In this document: positions 29,303 to 37,998 of the stretch, in pieces
Numbering within the stretch: the stretch's first letter is position 1
Layout: each line of letters starts with the position of its first letter
Source of the DNA: Bacillus marasmi
GTDB taxonomy: Bacteria; Bacillota; Bacilli; Bacillales; Cytobacillaceae
Assembly: GCF_902168435.1 (NCBI RefSeq)
Contig: NZ_LR656174.1
Coordinates: forward strand, 123,831 to 187,830
DNA length: 64,000 nt
Direction of reading: 5' to 3'
Translations under genes and position numbers: made by a program
The notes under the pieces: generated by a model
What the model saw: the letters and a program-made list of their open reading frames with translations, nothing else
The model's database searches: none
Told to the model about the DNA's origin: nothing

Positions 29303-29483
29303 TTTCACACCTCCTAATTGGATAGGATGAATATATGCTCGTATTTATACTTCTATTTTATAGTATTTCTTAGCTTTGGTCGTAAAAAACACTTCATGAA
29401 ATCGAACTTTTTCATTGTTCTTGTTTAGGACAAAGTGAATACATTTGTATTAATCGATTAAGCAAGTACTTTAATAAGGACTG

Positions 29484-30272
29484 ATGAAAAATATGTCAAT
29501 TATTGAAGCGTTTATACTTGGGCTCATTCAAGGCTTAACTGAATTTTTACCAATTTCAAGCACAGGACATCTTTATTTAGGGCGACACTTATTTCAGCTT
29601 GATGAAGCAGGGTTGTTCTTGGATACGATGCTGCATATTGGAACCTTAATTGCTGTTGTCGTCGTCTATAAACAAGAGCTCATTGACATGATAAAAGTTC
29701 CATTTGGAAAACAGTCAATGTTGCTCATCATCGGAACTATACCGGCTGTTATAGTAGGTTTTGCCTTCAATGATTTATTTGAGTCCATATCAAAATCAGG
29801 AACAACGATTGGTTGGGAATTTCTTATCACGGGCGCCATTCTTTGGATGGCTGACCGAGTCAAAGCAGGAGCTAAAAAGGCCAAGGATATCAGCTATGGT
29901 GATGCGCTATTTATTGGTGCCTTTCAAGCTGCAGCGATTTTTCCAGCGATTTCACGTTCTGGCCTAACCATTGCTGCAGGTCTGTTTCGAAAGTTGGATC
30001 GCGAAACAGCTGCCTATTTCTCTTTTCTCTTATCTATACCAGCAATTGCTGGTGGTATCGTTTTACAGTTCGGTAAGCTAGCGACAGGAAGTCATGAAGC
30101 CATCACATTTGGCAGTTTGTTTATTGCAACATTATCATCTGCATTTTTTGGTTATTTAGCTGTCGTTGGGATGATTTCATTTTTGAAAAAGCAATCGTTA
30201 AAAATATTTGCCATATATGTCTGGATTTTAGGCGCAGCGATTATCATTTTACAAAATACTGGAATATTTTAA
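29484..30272 (+). CDS. uppP: Undecaprenyl-diphosphatase UppP (BacA)
   Basis: Integral membrane phosphatase that recycles undecaprenyl pyrophosphate to the lipid carrier for peptidoglycan synthesis; also gives bacitracin tolerance. It is 262 residues with about eight helices. The two active-site segments are GLIQGLTEFLPISSTGHL near the N-terminus and FPAISRSGLTIA near residue 155, where the usual PG-SRS has Ala for Gly. AAGGAC lies close to the first ATG; the ATG three codons later (29493) has better spacing. Confidence 0.95.
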   Translation: MKNMSIIEAFILGLIQGLTEFLPISSTGHLYLGRHLFQLDEAGLFLDTMLHIGTLIAVVVVYKQELIDMIKVPFGKQSMLLIIGTIPAVIVGFAFNDLFESISKSGTTIGWEFLITGAILWMADRVKAGAKKAKDISYGDALFIGAFQAAAIFPAISRSGLTIAAGLFRKLDRETAAYFSFLLSIPAIAGGIVLQFGKLATGSHEAITFGSLFIATLSSAFFGYLAVVGMISFLKKQSLKIFAIYVWILGAAIIILQNTGIF

Positions 30273-30374
30273 ACAAAGCATATTATTTTTAAAAAATAGT
30301 AATTAAAATATTTTGTTGTCATAATAACCAATATGCGAGACTTAAACTATTATTCACATAGGGACCGATACAAC

Positions 30375-31499
30375 ATGAAAACACTATTGAAAAACGCCAA
30401 AATTTATCCGATTACTAGCCCACCCATTTTTAACGGGGATATCATGGTTGAGAACGGTAAAATCCAATCGATTGGAGTTCATCTCCCCACTGATTCAAAT
30501 ACGAAAATTATTGATTGCGATAGCCGTTTTTTATTGCCTGGCTTTATCGATGTCCATACTCATCTCGGTTTATATGACGAAGGAACTGGTTGGGCCGGCA
30601 ACGATGCCAACGAGACGATAGAACCGTTGACTCCGCATATCCGTGCACTAGACGGAGTTTATCCGTTCGATCATGCGTTTTCCGATGCGGTAAAATATGG
30701 GGTAACGACAGTGCACGTCATGCCTGGCAGCTCTAACGTCATCGGAGGTACAACCTCTGTGATTAAAACGAGTGGTTGTAATATTGCTAAAATGATGGTA
30801 AAGGAAACTGCTGGACTGAAAATCGCCTTTGGTGAAAATCCAAAAAGAATTCATAGCAACGGAAATGAAGATTCATTAACAAGGATGGGAATCATGGGTA
30901 TGCTAAGGGAAGCATTTTATAATGCAAGGCGTGAGGAAAACTATGATTCATTTAGAATGAATCCATTAATCCAGGCGTTAAATAGGGAAATCCCTGTGCG
31001 TATTCATGCCCACCGTGCTGATGACATTTTATCCGCTGTACGTCTTGCTAAGGAATTTGACCTAGATCTCAGAATCGAGCATTGCACTGAAGGCCATCTA
31101 ATTGCCTCCGAGTTATCTTCTCTGAATCTAAAGGTATCAGTCGGTCCTACTTTAACGAGGCGTTCGAAGGTTGAGTTGGTGAACAAGACCTGGAAAACCT
31201 ATCAGGTCTTAACCGAGCATGGAATTGAAGTCTCTATAACAACCGATCACCCCTATACACCGATTCAATATTTAAATTTATGTGCAGCTCTTGCAGTGCG
31301 AGAAGGTTTATCCGAGCAAAAAGCGCTAGAGGGAATTACAATCCTTGCAGCAAAAAATCTAAATATCGAGAATCGATTAGGTAGCATAGAGGTTGGCAAG
31401 GATGCCGATTTAGTTCTGTGGAATCACCATCCTTTCCACTTTCTCGCCAAGCCAAATTGGACGATGATTAATGGAAAAATTGTCTATACAAAAGTGTGA
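30375..31499 (+). CDS. Amidohydrolase family metalloenzyme
   Basis: A 374-residue protein of the imidazolonepropionase/dihydroorotase superfamily. The metal ligands are visible in sequence: GFIDVHTHLG, RIHAHRADD, IEHCTEGH and TTDHPYTP, followed by the C-terminal GSIEVGKDADLVLW. The true start is probably the ATG at 30375 (AGGGAC upstream); the frame extends 42 bases further. Substrate is unknown; enzymes of this subgroup hydrolyse cyclic amides or act on dipeptides. No partner gene is adjacent. Confidence 0.88.
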   Translation: MKTLLKNAKIYPITSPPIFNGDIMVENGKIQSIGVHLPTDSNTKIIDCDSRFLLPGFIDVHTHLGLYDEGTGWAGNDANETIEPLTPHIRALDGVYPFDHAFSDAVKYGVTTVHVMPGSSNVIGGTTSVIKTSGCNIAKMMVKETAGLKIAFGENPKRIHSNGNEDSLTRMGIMGMLREAFYNARREENYDSFRMNPLIQALNREIPVRIHAHRADDILSAVRLAKEFDLDLRIEHCTEGHLIASELSSLNLKVSVGPTLTRRSKVELVNKTWKTYQVLTEHGIEVSITTDHPYTPIQYLNLCAALAVREGLSEQKALEGITILAAKNLNIENRLGSIEVGKDADLVLWNHHPFHFLAKPNWTMINGKIVYTKV

Positions 31500-31629
31500 A
31501 AAAACTGTGACAAATTAACATATTCTTTAATAAAATTTCATAAAAATACCTATACCATTTAATAAAAAAATCTTGTATGATACGAAATGAGGAGTAAGTT
31601 TATTTCTTAAAAATTTAATATGTAAGAGT

Positions 31630-31728
31630 TTTAGGGAAGGCAAATGGTGCGCCACCAGTTTTCTGGTCCTAGTGGGTTCGATTCCCACCCCGAAATTTTT
31701 TATCAACACAAAAAATTTCGAGGGTGGG
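31630..31728 (+). ncRNA. tRNA-like leader element with alternative hairpin (possible attenuator)
   Basis: The 66 bases 31630-31695 fold as a near-complete cloverleaf: acceptor TTTAGGG/CCCGAAA (one A-G mismatch), two linking bases, D-like arm GGC/GCC with a GG in the loop, a 5-bp stem ACCAG/CTGGT with only a UUUU loop where the anticodon would be, four variable bases, and a canonical T-arm GTGGG-TTCGATT-CCCAC. It runs into TTTTTT, so the T-arm could act as a terminator. The same CCCACCCCGAAATTTTTT can instead pair with AAAAAATTTCG(A)GGGTGGG at 31710-31728. No CCA and no anticodon. It precedes a GNAT gene by about 65 bases. The remainder of the 295-base gap shows nothing else firm. Confidence 0.55.
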
Positions 31729-31794
31729 ACGGAACCGACGCGATTTCTATGCATGGGTTCAGTTTCGAACTGCCCTTATTTTGGAGGGGTTAAC

Positions 31795-32349
31795 ATGCTC
31801 AAGAAGCGGGATCTTCACGATTGTCATACTTTGTATGACTTAATGACGCACCCAGAAGTCTTCCCTTTTGTGCGCCATAAAGCGGAATGCTATGATGAAT
31901 TTGTGTTTATCACGAAGCAGACAATCGAAGCAGAAGAACGCGGTGAATTAATTTCACGTACAATTCTTGATGAATGGGGCACTCCAATTGGGACGATTAA
32001 TTTATTTGACATCCAAGACAATGCTGGTTTTTTAGGTACATGGCTAGGCAAGCCTTTTCACGGTAAAGGGTACAACAAACCCGCAAAAGACGCTTTCTTT
32101 GATGAACTCTTTTACGAGTTGAACATTGAAAGAATATTCATGCGGATAAGAAAAACCAATATTCGTTCTTTAAAGGCAGCCGAAAAACTTCCATATATAT
32201 TAAAAGCTAATGAAATTAGAAAATCCTTGTATGATCAAATAAATGCGAACGGTGAAATTTATGATCTTTATGAAATTTCAAAAGATCAATACATGTTCCA
32301 CATGTTACGAAGTAATGAACAACATCAAGAATCGTCACAATTGGCATAA
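31795..32349 (+). CDS. GNAT-family N-acetyltransferase (RimJ/RimL-like)
   Basis: A 184-residue acetyltransferase. The acetyl-CoA site is seen in GTWLGKPFHGKGYNKPAKDA (a Q/RxxGxG/A variant), followed by ERIFMRIRKTNIRSLKAAEKL, the typical beta5-alpha4 Asn-x-x-Ser region of RimJ/RimL-type enzymes. GGAGGGG 5 nt before the ATG at 31795 fixes the start; the frame runs further up through the structured leader but should not be translated. The acceptor (protein, antibiotic or other amine) is unknown. Confidence 0.85.
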   Translation: MLKKRDLHDCHTLYDLMTHPEVFPFVRHKAECYDEFVFITKQTIEAEERGELISRTILDEWGTPIGTINLFDIQDNAGFLGTWLGKPFHGKGYNKPAKDAFFDELFYELNIERIFMRIRKTNIRSLKAAEKLPYILKANEIRKSLYDQINANGEIYDLYEISKDQYMFHMLRSNEQHQESSQLA

Positions 32350-32352
32350 TTG

Positions 32353-32390
32353 AGAAACGCTCTGAAAATTTTTCGGAGCGTTTCTTGTTT
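32353..32390 (+). terminator. Terminator of the GNAT gene
   Basis: Perfect 9-bp stem GAAACGCTC/GAGCGTTTC followed by TTGTTT. Confidence 0.85.
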
Positions 32391-32392
32391 AT

Positions 32393-32548
32393 CTATTCCT
32401 CAAGACTTAAATCAGCTGATACTATTTCCTCTTCCCCCATCTCAGCTAAAAAATCATCTAGTTCTTCATTCGTTAAAGTTTCAAACCGCCCATCATGGAA
32501 AAATACTTGAGTCTGATTCGGATTAATCCGTTTTAATTGATAGGTCAA
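32393..32548 (-). CDS. Small acidic protein with TTG start
   Basis: A 51-residue frame, MTYQLKRINPNQTQVFFHD at the start and an acidic tail ending LSLEE. The start is TTG at 32548, with AAGGAG 8 nt upstream; an out-of-frame ATG lies in between, which may explain why such a gene is easily missed. The sequence looks coding (acidic C-terminal helix, no low-complexity), but no family is recognised. Confidence 0.6.
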   Translation of the reverse strand: MTYQLKRINPNQTQVFFHDGRFETLTNEELDDFLAEMGEEEIVSADLSLEE

Positions 32549-32757
32549 TAAACATACTCCTTCCATTTCATTTTTATATTCATATAATTAACAAAATATT
32601 GGACTTTCATTCTTTCTTATCCAGGAACTCCAACAATAATCATTCAACTAATATCAAGAAAAACAGCCTCTCCACAAATTCTTCTGGTATAATATCTTAA
32701 ATTGAAAAAGTTCATTTAAAAACTACGGACTAATAATACAGAAAATGAGGCACTACG

Positions 32758-34125
32758 ATGCAAAGAACTAGTAATACGTATGAGAAACTGAAACAATTAT
32801 TAATTATCCTACTTCCTATACTTGTCACTCAACTTGGATTATTTATGATGAATTTTTTTGATACAACGATGTCTGGACAATATAGTTCAGTAGATTTAGC
32901 AGGTGTAGCAATTGGATCTTCCATATGGGTTTCTGTATTCAGCGGTTTAAGCGGAATCATGCTTGCCGTAACACCGATTATTGCCCAATTGGTCGGCGCG
33001 AAACAACAAAATAAAGTGGCATTTTCAGTTATTCAAGGGTGCTATCTTTCCGCTATTCTTGCATTTTCCGTTATCCTAATTGGATCTTTTACATTAACAC
33101 CATTATTAGGTGCAATGAATTTAGAAGCAAATGTTCATACAGTGGCAAAAGAATATTTACTAGCGTTGAGCTACGGAATGATTCCATTGTTTTTGTTTAA
33201 TGTCCTTCGAGCCTATATAGATGCACTCGGAAAAACACGAGTCTCAATGATTATTACCATAATCTCATTGCCTATCAATATTTTTTTAAATTACCTTTTT
33301 ATTTTTGGGAAATTTGGATTACCTGCTTTAGGTGGAGTTGGTGCCGGTTATGCAACTTCAATCACCTATTGGATTATTACAGGTATTACCGTCACCATTA
33401 TTCATACACAGAAACCGTTTAGAACCTTTCGGATTTTTCATCAACTTTACCCTGTTTCTTTATCACTGTGGAAGGAAATACTTGTAATTGGGGTTCCAAT
33501 GGGGTTAGCAATGTTTTTTGAAACTAGTATCTTTTCAGCAGTTACCCTGCTAATGAGCCAGTTTGATACTGCTACAATTGCCTCTCACCAAGCTGCCATT
33601 AACTTTGCTTCATTGCTTTACATGATCCCGTTAAGTATTTCAATGGCATTAACGATTGTCGTAGGTTTTGAAGTAGGAGCACGAAGGTTTCATGATGCCA
33701 AACAATACAGTCAGCTTGGCATATCAATTGCTATAGGTATGGCATGTTTCTCGGGACTAATCTTATTCTTTTTTAGAAGCGATATCGCTGCTTTATATTC
33801 TGAAGACACTGCTGTTATTAAATTGACTTCTCAGTTTCTTATGTATGCACTCTTCTTTCAACTTTCTGATGCCATTCAAGCGCCAATACAAGGAGCATTG
33901 AGAGGCTATAAGGATGTTAATATTACGTTTTTGATGGCGCTTATTTCTTATTGGGTAATTGGTTTACCCTTAGGATATTTCTTGGTTCAATCCACTAATT
34001 TAGGACCATTTGGCTATTGGATTGGTCTAATTATCGGACTAGCTACTGGAGCAATTTGTTTATTAATACGTTTGTATTTTGTGCAAAATCAGCAAGCAAT
34101 CGTACTCAAAAAGGAGCATCCATGA
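32758..34125 (+). CDS. MATE family multidrug/Na+ antiporter
   Basis: A 455-residue protein with 12 predicted membrane helices in two matching halves. The N-terminal half shows PILVTQLGLFMMNFFDTTMSG and the second half GVPMGLAMFFETSIFSAVTL, the repeated features of the NorM/DinF group. It ends directly before a terminator. Expected to export cationic drugs in exchange for Na+ or H+. No regulator is adjacent. Confidence 0.9.
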   Translation: MQRTSNTYEKLKQLLIILLPILVTQLGLFMMNFFDTTMSGQYSSVDLAGVAIGSSIWVSVFSGLSGIMLAVTPIIAQLVGAKQQNKVAFSVIQGCYLSAILAFSVILIGSFTLTPLLGAMNLEANVHTVAKEYLLALSYGMIPLFLFNVLRAYIDALGKTRVSMIITIISLPINIFLNYLFIFGKFGLPALGGVGAGYATSITYWIITGITVTIIHTQKPFRTFRIFHQLYPVSLSLWKEILVIGVPMGLAMFFETSIFSAVTLLMSQFDTATIASHQAAINFASLLYMIPLSISMALTIVVGFEVGARRFHDAKQYSQLGISIAIGMACFSGLILFFFRSDIAALYSEDTAVIKLTSQFLMYALFFQLSDAIQAPIQGALRGYKDVNITFLMALISYWVIGLPLGYFLVQSTNLGPFGYWIGLIIGLATGAICLLIRLYFVQNQQAIVLKKEHP

Positions 34126-34140
34126 TTTGGAATGCTCCTT
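34111..34140 (+). terminator. Terminator of the MATE gene
   Basis: AAGGAGCATCC/GGAATGCTCCTT stem overlapping the stop codon, followed by CTCTTTCT. The T-run is interrupted. Confidence 0.65.
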
Positions 34141-34257
34141 CTCTTTCTATTGATTTTACTTGATTATGGTTCCCGACTTAAATAACCATTAGGCATTTAC
34201 ATGCATACTATGAACTACAGTAACTTGGTATTAATTGCAGTGAAAGGAAGAAACACT

Positions 34258-34734
34258 ATGTTCCCATTTAATATCTTTCCGTTCAATTCAAAATCAAAGA
34301 ATATGATGAACGGGATGAATCCAGAACAGATGCAACAATTCACCCAAGACCTTATGGGAAAGATGTTGGAAAAGCAAATGAAGGGAATTTCAAATCCATT
34401 CGATTTGTTGAAGAACGGCTTTCCAAATAGTAATTTTCAAAATCCGTCATCCTCGCAATTAAAATATTCCATTTTTGATACACATGAGTATGTATTTGTT
34501 CGTATCACCATTTCCAGTGAAGATTGGTTAAATACAATGAAAATTTATCATACAGCCAATCTACTCACAGTAGAGCATGTTCCAAATCGGGATGATAAGC
34601 ATAGACTGGCCTTGCCTGCTATTGTCAGGAAAAAAGGTGCTACAGCCAACTACCGGGATGGCATTCTTGAAATAAAGATACCTAAAAGTGTAGAGCAGCA
34701 ATATTCAGAAATAGACGTCACAGAATTATTCTAG
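34258..34734 (+). CDS. Hsp20-type spore coat/germination-like protein (GerT/CotP-like)
   Basis: A 158-residue protein. The N-terminal ~70 residues are Met/Asn/Phe-rich and disordered-looking (NGMNPEQMQQF). The C-terminal ~90 residues form a divergent alpha-crystallin domain (DTHEYVFVRITI ... LPAIVRKKGATANYRDGILEIKIPK). B. subtilis GerT and CotP share this layout and are spore proteins. AAAGGAAG 8 nt upstream supports the ATG at 34258 over the longer frame. A spore role is inference. Confidence 0.7.
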   Translation: MFPFNIFPFNSKSKNMMNGMNPEQMQQFTQDLMGKMLEKQMKGISNPFDLLKNGFPNSNFQNPSSSQLKYSIFDTHEYVFVRITISSEDWLNTMKIYHTANLLTVEHVPNRDDKHRLALPAIVRKKGATANYRDGILEIKIPKSVEQQYSEIDVTELF

Positions 34735-34746
34735 GCGTCTTTTTTG
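34713..34746 (+). terminator. Terminator of the Hsp20-like gene
   Basis: AGACGTC/GGCGTCT stem (one G-U) spanning the stop codon, followed by TTTTTTG. Confidence 0.75.
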
Positions 34747-34749
34747 TAA

Positions 34750-35223
34750 TTAGTTTTCATTCTCCATTTCAGGCATATCTGAGTTGTTCTCCATAAACTG
34801 ACTTTTAGAATTTTTGTCTTCCGGTTCACTAGGAGTGCCTATCACAAACTCTTTTCTTGGCATATTGTGCATGCTCTCAGCGGTAACGTGTGCAATAACA
34901 TAATATGTCCCTTCTCTGTCAAATGTCTTTTCAAGTTGATATGCTCCATCAGTCGCTTTTTCCACTTCATATTCCTCATGTTTTTCATCCTGTGAACGCC
35001 AAATTTCAAAAGTCATATCGCGAGCATCTGTTACAACTTCATCACCATATGTGACAACCGCTTTGAATGTAACAGGCTCATTTGGCATTGGCTTTTCAGG
35101 CTCAATTTCCACATCTACTTCAACCCACTTTAACTCATCCTCTGGTTGCTCATCTTCACCCGCACAGGCAGTTAAGGTCACTGCAAATAACATCATGGCA
35201 ATCAGCAATAAAAGTTTTTTCAT
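34750..35223 (-). CDS. YtkA-like lipoprotein
   Basis: A 157-residue secreted lipoprotein. The signal peptide MKKLLLLIAMMLFAV ends in lipobox LTAC (Cys about residue 20). One beta-sandwich domain follows (VDVEIEPEKPMPNEPVTFKAVV ... AHVTAESMHNMP), with a His/Met pair reminiscent of the YtkA/FixH copper-associated family. The tail is acidic. AGGGGAGA places the start at 35223. It may act as an extracytoplasmic adhesion or metal-handling protein; not proven. Confidence 0.78.
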   Translation of the reverse strand: MKKLLLLIAMMLFAVTLTACAGEDEQPEDELKWVEVDVEIEPEKPMPNEPVTFKAVVTYGDEVVTDARDMTFEIWRSQDEKHEEYEVEKATDGAYQLEKTFDREGTYYVIAHVTAESMHNMPRKEFVIGTPSEPEDKNSKSQFMENNSDMPEMENEN

Positions 35224-35333
35224 TTTAATTCTCCCCTTTATCCAATAAAACATCGTTACTCTTCAGACGTATTGTGACATAAACAGACAGGATATTGCAA
35301 AGATATTAAACTTCTTAATTTTTTCACAAAAAT

Positions 35334-35356
35334 AGCTCAGGTTCTCCACCTAAGCC
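35334..35356 (-). terminator. Terminator of the gene at 35368
   Basis: GCTTAGGT/ACCTGAGC stem with a 4-base loop (one mismatch), then ATTTTTG on the minus strand. Confidence 0.75.
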
Positions 35357-35367
35357 ATTACAATTTA

Positions 35368-36210
35368 TTATGATGACGTAAGCCCATTTTTATTAAGAAA
35401 TTCAGTGCAATCTACTTTCCATGCATCAAATTGCGAGAAGCGTACTACTTCGATATTGCCTCGGAATTGCTTCAAGCCTTGATCTTTTATGTACAATTCG
35501 ACATGAATGGGAATCGATAAATTTATTTCGGAACTTAGGTCTTCTAAAGGAAGGACGGTCATGTTGCTGATACGAACCGCCTCAATCTTGCCTAACAAAT
35601 CCAGCCAATTCATTTTTTGCAGCGCGACAAGTGACACAAGCGTTTCATCTTGCTCCTTCAAGCCTGCGATAAATGCATTTACAACCTCGTATGGATTTGG
35701 CTTAGCTAAATGCTCCTCTAATCTTCCAGCTGCTTTTAATATCATTAATTTATGTGATAAATCCATATGATTAGTTCGATGTGTCGTACTTCCGTAAAAA
35801 TGTATACAAAAATGCCCCGGAAAATTATTTTGGAGCGCTCCAGCACCATGCGGCATCCCATGCATAGATGCAGGGATTTTCTTTTTACCATCCACAACTA
35901 AAATTGCTCGTCTTCTCCAACTCCATTTTCCGTGATAAATTTTCTTCATAATTTTTGTATCACCACTCGTTAAAGGCTGTACATCTGCATGTCGACTTCC
36001 CGCGCGCCGCTGAACTCGAAACTTTTGACCTGTTTCCAAGTCAATTACGGTAAACTTACTATACTTAGGAAGAAGTTGATTTACTTTTTCCCAGGTTTGC
36101 AATCTGTATCCGGTAGCAGCGTAACTCTTCTCTGGGGAAAAAAAACCCATTAGGACAATCGTTAAACTCACAGTTATGCAAACACTAATGATCCATCTTT
36201 TTATGTTCAT
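35368..36210 (-). CDS. Exported protein with HFCIHF motif (putative cell-wall enzyme)
   Basis: A 280-residue protein with a Sec signal peptide (RWIISVCITVSLTIVLMGFF, cleavage near SYAA). The body holds HGMPHGAG and then GHFCIHFYGSTTHRT, a His/Cys motif also seen in exported Bacilli and Clostridia proteins and distantly like the HxxC site of L,D-transpeptidases. The ATG at 36210 follows GTGGGG; the longer frame would read through the ctpA terminator. It sits next to CtpA and an L,D/D,D-carboxypeptidase gene, so a wall role is plausible. I cannot name it. Confidence 0.6.
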   Translation of the reverse strand: MNIKRWIISVCITVSLTIVLMGFFSPEKSYAATGYRLQTWEKVNQLLPKYSKFTVIDLETGQKFRVQRRAGSRHADVQPLTSGDTKIMKKIYHGKWSWRRRAILVVDGKKKIPASMHGMPHGAGALQNNFPGHFCIHFYGSTTHRTNHMDLSHKLMILKAAGRLEEHLAKPNPYEVVNAFIAGLKEQDETLVSLVALQKMNWLDLLGKIEAVRISNMTVLPLEDLSSEINLSIPIHVELYIKDQGLKQFRGNIEVVRFSQFDAWKVDCTEFLNKNGLTSS

Positions 36211-36316
36211 TTTTCCCCACTCTGTTTCATAAATTTTGACGATATTTAAGTTTTTCCGTTGGGTAAAAAAAACATGCACAGGAAACGCATAAGCCTTTGC
36301 TACGTTTAGAGCAAAA

Positions 36317-36342
36317 AAACCTCTCCACATGTAGAGAGGTTT
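36317..36342 (-). terminator. Terminator of ctpA
   Basis: AAACCTCTC/GAGAGGTTT stem with an 8-base loop, then TTTTG on the minus strand. Confidence 0.85.
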
Positions 36343-36348
36343 CTGATA

Positions 36349-37884
36349 TTACATTTTAGTTTTTAAGATTTCTATTGCTTTTTGAACCTGTGGGTCATTA
36401 TTTTTGATTGTATCGCTTAATCGCGTCATTAATGTCATTGAAGTTGCTCCGGTAAGAACACCGTTCGTCTCTAGCCCAGCATCTTTCTGCAATGCTTGAA
36501 TAGCAGCTTCAGTTTTTTCATCAAAATAACCGTCCTCGCGTCCTGGGTCATAACCGATTGCCTTCAACATTTTTTGGGCGTTTTTCACATCGCTTGAGGC
36601 TGAAGAAAGCTTCCATTCCTTTTCAGGATCCAGAAATTGAAGTGATGCATGTTCCGGGAGAGCCACCTCATAATTAGGCTTAACCCCTTTTTTATGAATC
36701 CAATTCCCTTTAGGTGTTAACCATTTTTCAGTTGTAAATTTAATATTAGAGCCATCTGGAAGATCCTGCGCTCTTTGGACTGTTCCTTTACCAAATGAGG
36801 TTTGTCCAATTAATGGTACCCCCGCAGATTCACTAACAGCTGCCGCAAAAATTTCCGATGCACTCGCACTACCTTTATCGATTAAGACGACAAGCGGCGT
36901 TGTAGAAGCATCCCCTTGATTGTTTGATTTATATTCTTCAATTTCACCTTTGCGATTTTCCACTTTAAAAATTGGTTTTCCTTTAGGAACAAACATGCTG
37001 GATATATTAATAGCCTGATCCAGCAAACCACCTGGGTTTTGTCTTAGGTCAAGAATTAGACCTTTCATACCTTGTCCCTTTAGGTCCTGTAAAACTTGAG
37101 TTAATTCCTCAGTCGTATTCGTTGAGAATGAGGAAATATGAACCTTTGCAATTCCTGCTTCACCTTCCACCATTTCACCATACACCGTTTGCAACGGAAT
37201 CGTATCACGAATAATCGATACGTTAAAAGGTTCATCAACACCTGGACGTAGAATTGCTAACTCCACCTTTGTTCCCTTTTCTCCACGTATAAGTGATACC
37301 GCTTCAGTTGTATTCATTCCTTGTAGACTTTTTCCATCAACCGTGATGACTTTATCATTTGGTTTTAATCCAGCTTTTTCAGCAGGAGACCCCTTAATTG
37401 GTGTAACGATGACAATATGACCGTCTTGTTCAGATATTTCAGCGCCAATCCCTTCAAAGGTTGACGAGATGCTTTTGTGAAATTTATTGGTTTCATCGAT
37501 ATCCATATAATCAGAATATGGGTCATCTAGCGCATTCATCATTCCATCAATAGCACCATTAATTAATTTCGAATCCTTAACATCCTTAAAATAATCCCTT
37601 TTGATTGTATCAAATACGGAATAAAGCTTATCAAATTCCTGGCGTTCGTTCATAACAGGCGATACCACTTTTTCATCACCAAAGGCTAAAGCAAATGTTG
37701 TAATACCCGCCGTTAAAAACACAAGAATTAATAATAACATTGCAAAATGGAATTTTTTCATTCGAATAAAACCTGCAGGATGTTCACTTTTTTGTTGTTG
37801 TTCTTGTTGTTGCTCATGTTGATTTGGTTCTAATTTTTGTTGGTCTAATTCTTTTTGTTCCAAGCCTCTCACCACTTTCATCAT
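36349..37884 (-). CDS. ctpA: C-terminal processing serine peptidase (S41A)
   Basis: A 511-residue membrane-anchored protease. It has a Gln-rich cytoplasmic N-terminus (30-34), one membrane helix (46-69), a PDZ domain (about 140-225), the S41 catalytic core with Ser in GSASASEIF (near 341) and Lys366 in FGKGTVQ, and a C-terminal peptidoglycan-binding domain (DVKNAQKMLKAIGYDPGREDGYFD). B. subtilis has CtpA and CtpB of this type. The adjacent yodJ and deoD point to ctpA. The exact start is uncertain; no strong ribosome site precedes the first ATG. Confidence 0.88.
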   Translation of the reverse strand: MMKVVRGLEQKELDQQKLEPNQHEQQQEQQQKSEHPAGFIRMKKFHFAMLLLILVFLTAGITTFALAFGDEKVVSPVMNERQEFDKLYSVFDTIKRDYFKDVKDSKLINGAIDGMMNALDDPYSDYMDIDETNKFHKSISSTFEGIGAEISEQDGHIVIVTPIKGSPAEKAGLKPNDKVITVDGKSLQGMNTTEAVSLIRGEKGTKVELAILRPGVDEPFNVSIIRDTIPLQTVYGEMVEGEAGIAKVHISSFSTNTTEELTQVLQDLKGQGMKGLILDLRQNPGGLLDQAINISSMFVPKGKPIFKVENRKGEIEEYKSNNQGDASTTPLVVLIDKGSASASEIFAAAVSESAGVPLIGQTSFGKGTVQRAQDLPDGSNIKFTTEKWLTPKGNWIHKKGVKPNYEVALPEHASLQFLDPEKEWKLSSASSDVKNAQKMLKAIGYDPGREDGYFDEKTEAAIQALQKDAGLETNGVLTGATSMTLMTRLSDTIKNNDPQVQKAIEILKTKM

Positions 37885-37998
37885 TCCAATAATGATCTAA
37901 TTGCTAATTCTCTTTCTAACCATACCATTTCTGAAACGTATAAGACAAAGAAATCCTGTGTACACAATAATATCTGCTGCCTCAATCACACGGTTAAT

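Noticed and set aside
31630-31695. Functional tRNA gene
   Set aside because: No anticodon loop (only UUUU), a mismatch in the acceptor stem and a T-run in place of a CCA end.
31527-31754. Open frame antisense to the tRNA-like leader
   Set aside because: Its peptide is the typical product of translating the complement of a tRNA-like T-arm; no ribosome site.
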